From Lachnospiraceae bacterium (GTDB lineage Bacteria > Bacillota > Clostridia > Lachnospirales > Lachnospiraceae): DNA of 64,000 bases. Shown in pieces: positions 1-9,170 of the stretch. The notes under the pieces were generated by a model. That model was not told the DNA's origin and did not search any database. It saw only the letters and a list, made by a program, of their open reading frames with translations. Position numbers and translations under genes: made by a program. The stretch is from positions 1-64,000 of the forward strand of contig JAILQX010000021.1 of NCBI GenBank assembly GCA_024698705.1. The letters run 5' to 3'. Positions within the stretch are counted from its first letter, which is position 1. The number at the start of each line of letters is the position of its first letter.

Positions 1-1
1 A

Positions 2-472
2 GCATTAACAAGCGAAATCAACAGAGTAGCAAAGACAACTACATTCAATGAGAGAAATCTTTTGGATTCAGCTCAGACAATTAACCTTCAGGTTGGAGCA
101 GAAGGCGACGACGATAACATGATAAGTGTTAAGATGAAGGCCATGAATGCAACCGGCTTATCTGTTAATGGTTTGGATGTTAGCACAAGCGATAGTGCAA
201 AGGGTGCTATCACAACAATTAAGAATGCTATAACAGCACTTAATGAGCAGAGAGCAGATCTTGGTGCACAGCAGAACAGACTTGAGCACACGATCAACAA
301 CCTTAACAATGTAGTTGAGAATACAACCAGCGCTGAATCTGCTATTCGTGATACAGATATGGCATCAGAGATGGTTAGATATTCAAATAACAATATCCTT
401 GCTCAGGCAGGCCAGTCAATGCTTGCTCAGGCCAATCAGTCAAATCAGGGTGTTCTGTCACTGTTGAGTTAA
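2..472 (+). CDS. fliC: Flagellin, C-terminal part (5' end outside the window)
   Basis: This is the last 156 residues of a flagellin, the exported filament subunit. The frame is open from base 2, so the gene is cut by the window edge and the TTG at 62 is not its start. Visible residues are the conserved C-terminal D1/D0 helices: ALTSEINRVAKTT and FNERNLLDS at the left, NAITALNEQRADLGAQQNRL in the middle, then SMLAQANQSNQGVLSLLS at the end, where most flagellins finish in LLG or LLR. The central variable domain is not visible. A hairpin terminator follows at 497-528. The genes downstream are glycosyltransferases of kinds typically found beside flagellin genes, which suggests that this filament is glycosylated. 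Family assignment is secure; which flagellin paralogue it is cannot be told. Confidence 0.96.
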   Translation, partial: ALTSEINRVAKTTTFNERNLLDSAQTINLQVGAEGDDDNMISVKMKAMNATGLSVNGLDVSTSDSAKGAITTIKNAITALNEQRADLGAQQNRLEHTINNLNNVVENTTSAESAIRDTDMASEMVRYSNNNILAQAGQSMLAQANQSNQGVLSLLS

Positions 473-496
473 TATAAAGTACATAAGTGAATTACG

Positions 497-528
497 AAGA
501 GGAATTGGCTTTGTCAGTTCCTCTTTTT
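497..528 (+). terminator. Rho-independent terminator after flagellin
   Basis: An 8-bp perfect stem, AAGAGGAA (497-504) with TTCCTCTT (518-525), is followed by a run of T at 524-528. It lies 25 bases after the flagellin stop, so flagellin is probably transcribed separately from the glycosylation genes that follow. Confidence 0.8.
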
Positions 529-549
529 AGGTTAATCAAAGAGGTAGAT

Positions 550-1710
550 ATGCATATTTTGATGTACAATTGGCGTGCTTTTTCGAATGATTATTTATTA
601 AATAATCTGAGGGAATTGGGGGGCAATGTTGATGTCTGGAGTGATCCGGATATCCTTGAACCCACAGAGAGAGCGATAGAAAAACTTAAGACCAAACTAA
701 AAAATAATTATGATCTGGTGGTATCGTTTAATTATTTCAGAGGAGTTGCCACAGCATGTGAGCAAACCAATATACCTTATGCTGCATGGACGCAGGATGC
801 ACCTCTTTGGAGTCTGTATGATGATACCATCCGGAGTAAAAATAATTATTTTTTTTGTTTTGATTCAGAACAGTATAAGCACTTAAAGGAAAAGAATATA
901 AAAAATGTGTTTTATCTTCCATTAGGGGTAGACGTTGAAAGACTGGAGAAAAAGACGGTTAATATTACGGCAGATAAAAGGTCAAAATACGTTGCAGATA
1001 TTAGTTTTGTAGGTTCTTTATATAAAGATACTGCTATGTTTGATGATATTGTGGCAAAACTTTCAGAGTATAGCAAAGGCTATTTATATGCTATTTGCAA
1101 TATGCAGTTAAAAGTACCGGAAATAAGGTTTTCTGAAATTGAGATTTCAAAAGAAGTGATGCGTGAGTTACAAAGAAAAGTCTCATTTGAAGGAGAAGGC
1201 TATATTGAAGTTAAATTAAAAAAACTGTTCGAAAATATAGTTGACAGAAAAGTTACTGCCATAGAAAGAAATATGATGGTAGAGATATGCAGAAAATATC
1301 AGAATTTCAAGATATATACCAATAGTTCACTGGATGAAGCATTAAATAAATATAATCAGGGCATAGTAGATTATTATACGGATATGCCGTTGGTTTTCAA
1401 TCAAAGTAAAATAAATATAAATCTTTCTGCCAGACCTATTCATTATGGAATACCTTTAAGAGTTTTGGATATCATCGCATCAAATGGATTTGTGTTAACA
1501 AATGCGCAGCCGGATCTGTTTTTGTATTTTGAAGAAGGAAAAAGCATAGCTACATTTCAATGCATAGAAGAACTGGAAGATAAAATTGATTATTACATGG
1601 ATCACGAAACAGAAAGAATAAATATAAGGAATGAAGGTAAAGCAATAGTTAAAAGCATATTTGATTATAAAACTCAGATTAAAACTATATTCGAATGTGT
1701 CGGAATCTGA
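550..1710 (+). CDS. CgeB-like glycosyltransferase (DUF3880 plus GT1-type C-terminus)
   Basis: A 386-residue predicted cytoplasmic glycosyltransferase of the CgeB/DUF3880 type. The N-terminal half has the WTQDAPLWSLYDD stretch (about residues 79-91) and VADISFVGSLYKD. The C-terminal half ends with the donor-binding-like GIPLRVLDIIASNGFVLTN (about 300-320). I chose ATG 550 because AGAGG lies just upstream; the frame stays open to a GTG at 487, but that lies upstream of the terminator stem and lacks a site. It is the first gene after flagellin, and the next gene is a diverged paralogue with the same motif order. Both probably add sugars to flagellin or to a lipid-free precursor. Donor and acceptor are unknown. 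Confidence 0.85.
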   Translation: MHILMYNWRAFSNDYLLNNLRELGGNVDVWSDPDILEPTERAIEKLKTKLKNNYDLVVSFNYFRGVATACEQTNIPYAAWTQDAPLWSLYDDTIRSKNNYFFCFDSEQYKHLKEKNIKNVFYLPLGVDVERLEKKTVNITADKRSKYVADISFVGSLYKDTAMFDDIVAKLSEYSKGYLYAICNMQLKVPEIRFSEIEISKEVMRELQRKVSFEGEGYIEVKLKKLFENIVDRKVTAIERNMMVEICRKYQNFKIYTNSSLDEALNKYNQGIVDYYTDMPLVFNQSKININLSARPIHYGIPLRVLDIIASNGFVLTNAQPDLFLYFEEGKSIATFQCIEELEDKIDYYMDHETERINIRNEGKAIVKSIFDYKTQIKTIFECVGI

Positions 1711-1733
1711 AGATTAAATAAGCGAGGTAAATT

Positions 1734-2891
1734 TTGAACAATAAAAAAATACTTTTAGGAAAATGTTATACAGACGGAATTTCGAATGCATTTAAAGAAC
1801 TCGGATATACAGTGAATAATGCGGACAAAGAGATAACCAGGATCAACGATGAGGAAACATGGAAATTAGTTGAAAAATACAAAATAGAAGGCGTTGACTA
1901 TGTTTTTTCTTTGAATTTTTCGAAAGATATGGCTAAAGCGTGTAATGCGAATAAAATCATATACATATCTTGGGTATGGGATTCTCCGCATGTAAATTTG
2001 TGGTCAGAGGCTGCAAGATACGAGACGAATTTTATTTTCCTTTTTGATTATGCTCAGTATCAAATACATAAAAACAGGGGATTGAATAATGTATACTATC
2101 TTCCGATCGGTGTAGACTGTGGTTTATTTAAACAGATGATCGCGGATAAACCATCAGTGAAACGCTATGAGGCTGATATATCGTTTGTTGGAAATCTTTA
2201 TAACGATGATGAGCATAGTTTATGGGATAAAGTCAATTATCTGCCGCAATACCTCAAAGGTTATATAGATGCGATCATATATACACAAAAAAATGTCTGG
2301 GGAAGCAATCTTATTTCAACTATAGGTTATGGTGAATGGCAACTATTAAAAAAATACGTAAATCTGGAGTTTGGTGACGGTTACGAAGACGGAGCATATG
2401 AAGCAGCTATGTCCAATATCATATCTCAGAAAATTGCTCAATTGGAACGCATGGATCTATGCAGTATTTTAAACAATAAATATGATTTTTCTTTGTATAC
2501 TGATTGTGATACTTCTTTTGATGAAAGGATTAAAACAAGGGGACATGCAGATTATGTGAAAGAAATGCCGTATATTTTCAATGGCAGCAAAATTAACATC
2601 AATATCACATTAAAATCGATTTTAACCGGTATTCCGTTAAGAGCGTTGGATATAATGTCTTGCGGGGGTTTTTTGTTAACAAATTACCAAATAGAGATAG
2701 CAGAGTACTTCGAAAATGAAAAAGATATGGTTTTTTATGAAGATATGGGAGATATGTGTGAAAAAATAGATTATTATTTGGAACACGATGAAGAAAGAAA
2801 AAGAATAGCATTTGCCGGTTGCGAAAAGACAAGAAAGTTTTTTTCGATATCAAGGCAAATCAGCTTAATAAATGATATAATAAACACATGA
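1734..2891 (+). CDS. CgeB-like glycosyltransferase, second paralogue
   Basis: A 385-residue paralogue of the preceding gene with the same motif order: ISWVWDSPHVNLW (about 78-90), ADISFVGNLYND (about 145), and GIPLRALDIMSCGGFLLTN (about 300-320). The start is a TTG at 1734 with GAGG six bases before it; no ATG near the N-terminus keeps the conserved KKILLGKCYTDG opening. It is separated by 23 bases from the previous gene and is probably co-transcribed. Two adjacent copies of one family suggest sequential sugar additions or two acceptors. Function within the glycan is inferred. Confidence 0.85.
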   Translation: MNNKKILLGKCYTDGISNAFKELGYTVNNADKEITRINDEETWKLVEKYKIEGVDYVFSLNFSKDMAKACNANKIIYISWVWDSPHVNLWSEAARYETNFIFLFDYAQYQIHKNRGLNNVYYLPIGVDCGLFKQMIADKPSVKRYEADISFVGNLYNDDEHSLWDKVNYLPQYLKGYIDAIIYTQKNVWGSNLISTIGYGEWQLLKKYVNLEFGDGYEDGAYEAAMSNIISQKIAQLERMDLCSILNNKYDFSLYTDCDTSFDERIKTRGHADYVKEMPYIFNGSKININITLKSILTGIPLRALDIMSCGGFLLTNYQIEIAEYFENEKDMVFYEDMGDMCEKIDYYLEHDEERKRIAFAGCEKTRKFFSISRQISLINDIINT

Positions 2892-2916
2892 TAAATGCTA
2901 TACGTGGAGAATATAT

Positions 2917-4428
2917 ATGGCTTTGGATTTTATTGAACAAATATATGCAGATGCATATTTAACAACAAGATTAAAACAGTTATCATGCATGTGTAAGGGG
3001 CATAAACGTAATAATGTGTATTCGGAATGGAATATTTTGACTGAAGATATTGCAGGGTTTTGCCGTAAATACCTTGTTGTTAACAGTGAATTGAGCGAAA
3101 GGATATGGGACGAGTTTCAGAAAATCAGTAGTTTGATATCGAACGGACAATTCTCGGAAGTTGCTGATGAAATAGATCAGATCATACCATATATGTATGA
3201 CGCAATCAGTATAAATGGAAGTGTTGATGTAAGTGAGAATGGATACACTTTTTTTTCTTCCGCTAGTGGTTTCCTGAGTGTTAATACCATGAAAACAGGT
3301 AAGGACATATACAGTAAGGTTGATCCGGTATGGGAAAAAAGACAGCAGGCTATATCGTTATATAATCCACGAATGCTGCGTTTTTGTGTTTTGGGATGCG
3401 GATTGGGATATCTTGCGTGGCAGATGTATGAAATATCAAATCATAGCGTAGATATATACATATATGATAATGACCGGGCTATGCTGAAATATGCAGAAGA
3501 TTTTGGGGTACTCGACAGAATACCGGCAGAAAAGTTACATATAATCACAAACAGCAGTATGGAAAGATTGCTTGGAGATTATTCGGAACAACTGGATTAT
3601 TTTAAAGACGATAAAGCGGTTTTGTTTATTGAAGACTACATGATGGACAAAGCTTCAGGGAATGAAAAGAGTATTATGGAAAAACTTTATTCCATGATAC
3701 AAACAGGAATAGACTATAAGGATATACAAACCCAGAATCATTTCAGAAACAAAATGAATGTGGGAAAAAGCATCTCGGATATAGAATGGGACAAGTTTTC
3801 ATCTGATTGGATTATTATCGGAGGAGGCCCTTCTTTAGACGAGAGAATATCCTATATTAAAGATAACAGAGAAAAGCGAACGATATTAGCTGCATCTACG
3901 GTTTATAAAAAACTGATCATGAATGATATAAAACCGGATTTTGTTGCTGTTATAGATCCGCAAAACAGGACATATAATCATGTCAGAACGATGACTGATC
4001 AAACAGCTCCTATAATCATGACTGATACAGCCAACTGGCAGTTCGGTGAATGTTATAAAGGTGAAAAATATTTGGTTGAGACAAGTGGTTCCTTTTATTC
4101 TCAAAACAATGAGAAATGGTATTCAAGTGGTACTGTGGTTGCGTTTGCGATAGATGTAGCTGCATATGCAGGCGCAAAAAAGATTGAATTGATCGGAGTG
4201 GATCTGTCATATCCGACAGGGGAATCACATGCAAAAGATACAATGGATTACAAAGAAGTAAAAGCAGACAATCTGATTATGGTTCCCAGTGTGAATGGAG
4301 AAATGGTATACACGGATTTTCTGATGAAGATTTATATAGATGAGATTTCTGCAAAGGTGAATGATTTTCATGAGATAGAATTTGTAAACCTTTCTCCTTA
4401 TGGTGCGTTGATTAACGGATGCAAATAG
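2917..4428 (+). CDS. MAF/DUF115 motility-associated glycosyltransferase
   Basis: A 503-residue protein of the MAF (motility accessory factor, DUF115) family, whose members attach nonulosonic or other sugars to flagellin serine and threonine residues. The first 290 residues form a family-specific N-terminal region with a Rossmann-like patch, VLGCGLGYLAW (about 155). The core DUF115 domain begins at WIIIGGGPSLDERI (about 298-311). It continues with PDFVAVIDPQ, YSSGTVVAFAIDVAAYAGAK and IELIGVDLSYPTGESHA. The start ATG 2917 follows GGAG. Its 3' end overlaps the next reading frame around 4419-4428. Position after flagellin and two glycosyltransferases supports a role as the flagellin-glycosylating enzyme. 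Confidence 0.9.
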   Translation: MALDFIEQIYADAYLTTRLKQLSCMCKGHKRNNVYSEWNILTEDIAGFCRKYLVVNSELSERIWDEFQKISSLISNGQFSEVADEIDQIIPYMYDAISINGSVDVSENGYTFFSSASGFLSVNTMKTGKDIYSKVDPVWEKRQQAISLYNPRMLRFCVLGCGLGYLAWQMYEISNHSVDIYIYDNDRAMLKYAEDFGVLDRIPAEKLHIITNSSMERLLGDYSEQLDYFKDDKAVLFIEDYMMDKASGNEKSIMEKLYSMIQTGIDYKDIQTQNHFRNKMNVGKSISDIEWDKFSSDWIIIGGGPSLDERISYIKDNREKRTILAASTVYKKLIMNDIKPDFVAVIDPQNRTYNHVRTMTDQTAPIIMTDTANWQFGECYKGEKYLVETSGSFYSQNNEKWYSSGTVVAFAIDVAAYAGAKKIELIGVDLSYPTGESHAKDTMDYKEVKADNLIMVPSVNGEMVYTDFLMKIYIDEISAKVNDFHEIEFVNLSPYGALINGCK

Positions 4429-4439
4429 AGGATATGTAT

Positions 4440-6299
4440 ATGCACGAAAAATTCTGCGAGCAGGAAGAACGACAAGGTTTCATTGTCAGTGAAGTCATGA
4501 AACATTCATGGGCTGCATACCTGAAAGTGCTCGACGAAATACAGGAAATTTGCGAAAAACATGGTATTAATATTTTTGCTTGTTATGGCACATTATTAGG
4601 GGCAGTCCGTGAACACGGATTTATCCCATGGGATGATGATGTGGATATGGGTATGCTCAGGGATGATTATATTCTTTTTATGGATATAATCTCAAAGAAT
4701 TATGCTGATAGATATCATGTTTTGAATCCCTATACCAGAACCTGGTATAACATGAATTTCTCTCATATAATAAACAGTCGAGATAAAAGATTTGATAAAG
4801 AGTATCTTAAAGAATGGTGTGGGTGTCCGTTTATGATAGGAATGGATATTTATCCATATTACTACATACCCAGAAACAAATCGGATGAGGAATATATATT
4901 AAATACGCTGAATAAAATTGATTCTATTATCGCATTGTACAGGCAAAATGATCAGCAAGAAAGAACAAAGGAAATAATAGCAAACGGGTTGGTTGAATTA
5001 CAGCGTGAAACAGGATATGTTTTTACAACTGACAGACCTATGGAAAATCAGTTAGAGATTCTTTACGATCAAGTGTGTAGAATAACTACTGAAGATGAGG
5101 CTGATTTTGTAGCGAGATATGAAGAGTATTCATTGAATAAAATAAAAAAATTTCCAAAGGACAATCTGAAACATACTATATATATTCCATTTGAATATAC
5201 TCAAATTAGTGTGCCGAGAGGATATGATTCTGTATTAAAAGCACGTTTTGGCGATAAATATATTATTCCAAGACAAGAGGGTGGAGCACATGACTATCCC
5301 TTTTATCGAAAACAATTAGATGATGAAGAATACTATCAGGAAGAAATCAAGAGAAAAATCAAACCAAGCGACGTGTTTAAGTGTGATCAGATAGATTGTA
5401 ACGAGGATGATGGAGATCATTTGGCTGACACGAATGCAAAGCACACAAGAATTAAGGTTCTCTATCACACATGTGTTCGTGAAATCATGATATACAATGA
5501 TAAAGCAATCAATACGATTAAAGAGATATTGGAAAGGTTACCGGATGATCAAAGTAATAAAGAAATATGGTGGATGCCAGATGTTTTTATCAAAGAAGAT
5601 GATTATGCGATGGATATGGTAGCTCCCGGTTTAATAAAAAAATATGAGGAACTGATAAAAGAATATGTAAAAAAGGCCGGAAGACTCTATGATATCACTG
5701 ACAAATATGAAGATATGGTGTCATATTTTGATGAATATATGGGTGATGATGGTTTTATAGCTCAGAAGTTTAGAGATGCGGGAAAAAAAGCGGAAATATC
5801 GGACTATGGAATTCTGAGAGATGTAGATGCTACATTTAATGACAATAAAAGGATTGAAAACAAAGAAGCAGATGCTTATGAACCAGATAGGAGTTCTAAG
5901 CGCCTAAAACGTAGTTCGGGAATTAATAAAAAAAGTGTTTTATATGTTACGACATCCAGTGTTTTGTATGAATATCAGGATACCATACTTGATAAAATAA
6001 GATATACGTTAAATGTTTTTAAAAAGCGTTCTGAAGACATTAGTCTGATTTGGAGCATTATAGGATTGGATTATGTTGATAAAGATCATTTTTCCCCAGG
6101 GTTCTTAGAAGGTTTAAACGACATTATTGAGGAGTATAAAAAGGAAGCGTGGGGAGTATTTGACGCGTCTGATAATAAAGAGATTATAATTGATACAACG
6201 GATGCTTTCTATGGTGACGCTGATTACATTGCTACAAAATGTATAGAAAAAGGAATTCCTGTGATGTTACAAAATCCGCAGATATTAATTAAGCAATAA
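4440..6299 (+). CDS. LicD-family phosphotransferase with long C-terminal extension
   Basis: A 619-residue protein. The LicD (nucleotidyltransferase-fold) domain lies at about residues 25-290, with the signature YGTLLGAVREHGF followed by IPWDDDVDMG (about 47-70), where the Asp residues bind metal. LicD proteins move phosphocholine or polyol-phosphate from CDP donors to glycans; the human relatives fukutin and FKRP use CDP-ribitol. The C-terminal half (about 330-619) is a separate region I do not recognise. It includes KSVLYVTTSSVLYEY and a final PVMLQNPQIL. I prefer ATG 4440 because AGAGGA at 4427-4432 fits it; ATG 4419 also exists but overlaps the previous stop. The CDP-polyol-type genes at 25.7-31 kb could supply its donor (inference). 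Confidence 0.88.
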   Translation: MHEKFCEQEERQGFIVSEVMKHSWAAYLKVLDEIQEICEKHGINIFACYGTLLGAVREHGFIPWDDDVDMGMLRDDYILFMDIISKNYADRYHVLNPYTRTWYNMNFSHIINSRDKRFDKEYLKEWCGCPFMIGMDIYPYYYIPRNKSDEEYILNTLNKIDSIIALYRQNDQQERTKEIIANGLVELQRETGYVFTTDRPMENQLEILYDQVCRITTEDEADFVARYEEYSLNKIKKFPKDNLKHTIYIPFEYTQISVPRGYDSVLKARFGDKYIIPRQEGGAHDYPFYRKQLDDEEYYQEEIKRKIKPSDVFKCDQIDCNEDDGDHLADTNAKHTRIKVLYHTCVREIMIYNDKAINTIKEILERLPDDQSNKEIWWMPDVFIKEDDYAMDMVAPGLIKKYEELIKEYVKKAGRLYDITDKYEDMVSYFDEYMGDDGFIAQKFRDAGKKAEISDYGILRDVDATFNDNKRIENKEADAYEPDRSSKRLKRSSGINKKSVLYVTTSSVLYEYQDTILDKIRYTLNVFKKRSEDISLIWSIIGLDYVDKDHFSPGFLEGLNDIIEEYKKEAWGVFDASDNKEIIIDTTDAFYGDADYIATKCIEKGIPVMLQNPQILIKQ

Positions 6300-6342
6300 G
6301 CGTGTTTGGAACTAATTCGGGAATGGTAATACGAGGTGACAA

Positions 6343-7020
6343 ATGCAGAATATAGAACTTATGGCATCAATGATGTGTGCCAATTATGCAAATCTTGGAA
6401 AAGAAGTAAGGGAATTAGAAGAAGCTGGGATAGATTCATTTCATATTGACATTATGGATGGTCGATATGTTCAGAATTATGCTATGTCACTAAATGACCT
6501 CAAAAGCATACGTAGACTTACTGATAAGCCGTTAGATGTACATCTCATGATAGAACATCCTATCAACACTATAGATCTGTTCATTAATTCTCTACAACGG
6601 GGGGATACTATTTACATTCATCCCGAAGCAGAATACCATCCTTCGACAACCTTGCAGAAAATAATCAATGCAGGCATAACTCCTGGGATAGCTATTAACC
6701 CAGGAACAAGCGTAGAAACCGTATATGAGATGCTAAGAATCGTAGATAAGGTGCTTGTTATGTCAGTGAATCCCGGGAATGCAGGACAGATGTATATGCC
6801 ATACGTGGGAGAGAAATATCAGAAGTTGCTGGCGTATAAAGAAAGCATGGGATTTGATGTGTACTGGGATGGTGCTTGCAGTATGGATAAGATCGTGGAT
6901 TTCGCCCCAAAGGGAGTGAAGGGGTTTGTTTTAGGTACAACATTACTATTTGGCAAGGGGTGCTCATATGTGGATACGATGAGAATTATCAGAGACAAGA
7001 TTAAATCGATAGGAAATTGA
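6343..7020 (+). CDS. Ribulose-phosphate 3-epimerase-like protein
   Basis: A 225-residue TIM-barrel protein of the ribulose-phosphate 3-epimerase family, which interconverts D-ribulose 5-phosphate and D-xylulose 5-phosphate or related ketose phosphates. Family motifs are visible: SMMCANYANL (near residue 8), HIDIMDG (about 34), LDVHLMIEHP (about 65), and MSVNPGNAGQMY (about 140). The motifs are diverged: the usual NPGFGGQ reads NPGNAGQ, and the last loop reads YWDGACS where most family members have DGGI. This suggests a specialised substrate instead of the housekeeping enzyme. ATG 6343 follows GAGGTG. A terminator follows at 7083-7125, so it ends the first block of the island. Confidence 0.85.
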   Translation: MQNIELMASMMCANYANLGKEVRELEEAGIDSFHIDIMDGRYVQNYAMSLNDLKSIRRLTDKPLDVHLMIEHPINTIDLFINSLQRGDTIYIHPEAEYHPSTTLQKIINAGITPGIAINPGTSVETVYEMLRIVDKVLVMSVNPGNAGQMYMPYVGEKYQKLLAYKESMGFDVYWDGACSMDKIVDFAPKGVKGFVLGTTLLFGKGCSYVDTMRIIRDKIKSIGN

Positions 7021-7082
7021 TTTATATAAGAAGCTGGATTAGCTGGTGATGGTATTACCTTATTGATACTGCTTTTTATATT

Positions 7083-7125
7083 GCTCCCTACACAAAGCAA
7101 ATATTCGTTTTGCAAGGGAGCTTTT
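7083..7125 (+). terminator. Intrinsic terminator within the glycosylation island
   Basis: GCTCCCT (7083-7089) pairs with AGGGAGC (7115-7121), with an inner stem GCAAA/TTTGC, and TTTT follows at 7122-7125. It lies 62 bases after the epimerase-like gene and separates it from the next block, which therefore needs its own promoter between 7126 and 7221. I see no confident promoter match there. Confidence 0.7.
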
Positions 7126-7221
7126 CAATCTATAAATATTTGAAGTAGCTAAGCCGATATATTAGATAGGGCTTCATACAGAAATATGACACCCCAATTT
7201 TAATAACGCAAGGATGAGAAT

Positions 7222-8274
7222 ATGATATTCGCAAGATTAGAAAAACTAAGTAATTACGTGAGTGCTACTGATTTTGAAAAAATCAGACTATTTCTTGATC
7301 GTATTTCGCCAAGTATGGAAGATGGCAGATACGATATTGAGGGGGAACGAATATTTGCAAAAGTCATGAGTTATGATACTAAAGAGGTTAGTGACTGCAA
7401 AATTGAGGCTCATAATATGTATATAGATATTCAAGCAACATTAAAAGGATCTGAAGGGATAGATGTCTTTGAACGAGATTCTGTAAATGAAATCGTTCCA
7501 TATGATGATTCTGAAGATGTTGCTTTCTATTCTGAAGAGAATAGTCGTCCTATTGCTCATTGTGTAAACGTTCCGGGATATTTTACCATGCTGTATCCGT
7601 CTGATGCTCATAGACCTCAGGAAAAAACTGGTTTGGATACAAATGTGAAGAAATTTGTAATCAAGATCTGTGTCGATGGATTTGATATGCAATATGGAGA
7701 AAGCTACTTCAATTTGATCTTTAGTGGTTTGAATCGAACAATTACTACGGACTCTACCGGAAGGTCTATAGATATAAATGATGGTATAGCTCGTTGGGCA
7801 GAGAAAGCAGATAAGATTTCAGATTATGACCATGGAATTATGTGCTTTTGTGGGAATGGAGCTAGCGCTAGTATGGCCGAGCATATGTCACATGATTGGT
7901 TTCAAAACGCACATATTAACACACTGACCTGTTCGGAAGTGTCACACATCACAGCTATTAGTAATGACATTGGATACGATGATGTATATAGTTTTAGAGT
8001 CCGGCGAGTGATTTCGGATAATGATATATTAGTCGGAATATCTTCATCCGGAAATTCCCAAAACATTGTAAACGCAGTTTTGGCTGCTAAAGAAAAGGGT
8101 GCATTTGTAATCACACTAACCGGAAAGGGATCAGACAATAATTTACGAAAACTGGGCGATGTTAATTTCTATGTACCACTTTCGACTTACGGAGAGGTCG
8201 AGAGCGCACACGCCATATTACTCCATATGGCGTTGGATTACTATTTAGATAAATTTTTAGGAGGCAGACACTGA
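7222..8274 (+). CDS. YhcH/EbgC-like domain fused to SIS-type sugar-phosphate isomerase domain
   Basis: A 350-residue two-domain protein. Residues 1-150 match the YhcH/YjgK/YiaL (DUF386, EbgC-like) cupin fold: EAHNMYIDIQATLKG, then FTMLYPSDAHRPQ and VKKFVIKI. Residues about 190-345 form an SIS domain like GmhA/KdsD isomerases: CFCGNGASASMAEHMSHDW, ILVGISSSGNSQNIVNAV, and FVITLTGKGSDN. SIS enzymes convert ketose and aldose phosphates; YhcH proteins occur in sialic-acid and uronate catabolism and may act as sugar mutarotases or isomerases. AAGGATGAG precedes ATG 7222. The stop overlaps the next ATG by one base, so translation is coupled to the dehydrogenase. The fusion supports substrate channelling in a dedicated sugar pathway (inference). 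Confidence 0.85.
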   Translation: MIFARLEKLSNYVSATDFEKIRLFLDRISPSMEDGRYDIEGERIFAKVMSYDTKEVSDCKIEAHNMYIDIQATLKGSEGIDVFERDSVNEIVPYDDSEDVAFYSEENSRPIAHCVNVPGYFTMLYPSDAHRPQEKTGLDTNVKKFVIKICVDGFDMQYGESYFNLIFSGLNRTITTDSTGRSIDINDGIARWAEKADKISDYDHGIMCFCGNGASASMAEHMSHDWFQNAHINTLTCSEVSHITAISNDIGYDDVYSFRVRRVISDNDILVGISSSGNSQNIVNAVLAAKEKGAFVITLTGKGSDNNLRKLGDVNFYVPLSTYGEVESAHAILLHMALDYYLDKFLGGRH

Positions 8275-9161
8275 TGAAAGTTGTAGTCGGAGCATCTGCA
8301 TTCGATGAGAATGGAATAGGATTGGAAAAGTATCTTAGCGAAAATGGAATAGAAGTTATAAAGAATCCTTACGGAAGGAGATTAACTTTAGAAGAAACGA
8401 TAGAGCACGTTAAAGAGGCAGATGGACTTTTGGCAGGACTTGAGCCATTAAATGAAGAAGTGTTCCAAAAAGCAGACAGACTGAAAGCAATCGCCAGAAT
8501 TGGAATCGGCATGGATAATGTTGATAAAGAGGCAGCCAAAAGATATGGGATAAAAGTATCCAACACACCGGAGGGGCCAACGAGTGCAGTGGCCGAAATG
8601 ACATTAAGTGCATTGCTTTGTATATGTCATAATATTGTCTGGGCGAATAATGATATTCATAATGGACGGTGGACTAAACGTATGGGACACTCTATTGCAG
8701 AGTTAAAGATATTCGTTGTTGGTTATGGTCACATCGGAAGGCGAACATCAGATCTCTTAGCGAAGATGGGAGCTGAGGTTTCGATATATGATAAATACAA
8801 TCCGGAAGTTACAACATGTGAATTTGAAGAAGGCTTAAAAAAGGCAGATGTAATATCTTTACATGCATCTGGAAAAGACGAGATCATTTCTTCGGATATG
8901 TTCTCATTAATAAGAGATGGTGTTATTATTCTGAACAGCGCAAGGGGATCGTTGATCAACGAACAGGCTTTATATGAGGCACTAAATAGTGGTAAAGTTG
9001 GAGCTTTTTGGGGTGATGCATTTTGGAATGAACCTTATACAGGTATTCTGACTCAATGTGAAAATGCAATTTTAACACCCCATATAAGTACGTATACATC
9101 GTTATGCAGAAATAATATGGAAAAACAGGCAGTTGATAATCTATTGAGAGATTTGTTGTAG
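8274..9161 (+). CDS. D-isomer-specific 2-hydroxyacid dehydrogenase (phosphoglycerate-dehydrogenase-like)
   Basis: A 295-residue NAD-dependent dehydrogenase of the D-2-hydroxyacid family. The NAD-binding Rossmann motif is VVGYGHIGRRTSDLL (about 146-160) followed by an acidic residue in SIYDKY. Catalytic Arg, Glu and His are consistent with NSARGSLINE, GDAFWNEPYTG and TPHIST. The N-terminal lid contains ARIGIGMDNVD. It lacks the C-terminal ACT domain of housekeeping SerA. ATG 8274 overlaps the previous stop and has GGAGG upstream. Its placement between an SIS isomerase and a cytidylyltransferase suggests that it oxidises or reduces a sugar-acid intermediate for a glycan, not serine synthesis. 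That is inference. Confidence 0.88.
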   Translation: MKVVVGASAFDENGIGLEKYLSENGIEVIKNPYGRRLTLEETIEHVKEADGLLAGLEPLNEEVFQKADRLKAIARIGIGMDNVDKEAAKRYGIKVSNTPEGPTSAVAEMTLSALLCICHNIVWANNDIHNGRWTKRMGHSIAELKIFVVGYGHIGRRTSDLLAKMGAEVSIYDKYNPEVTTCEFEEGLKKADVISLHASGKDEIISSDMFSLIRDGVIILNSARGSLINEQALYEALNSGKVGAFWGDAFWNEPYTGILTQCENAILTPHISTYTSLCRNNMEKQAVDNLLRDLL

Positions 9162-9170
9162 AGAGCATAA

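Noticed and set aside
7139-7168. Possible promoter TTGAAG-17-TAGATA before the YhcH-SIS gene
   Set aside because: The -10 box matches poorly, so I do not list it as a feature, although a promoter is expected after the terminator at 7083.
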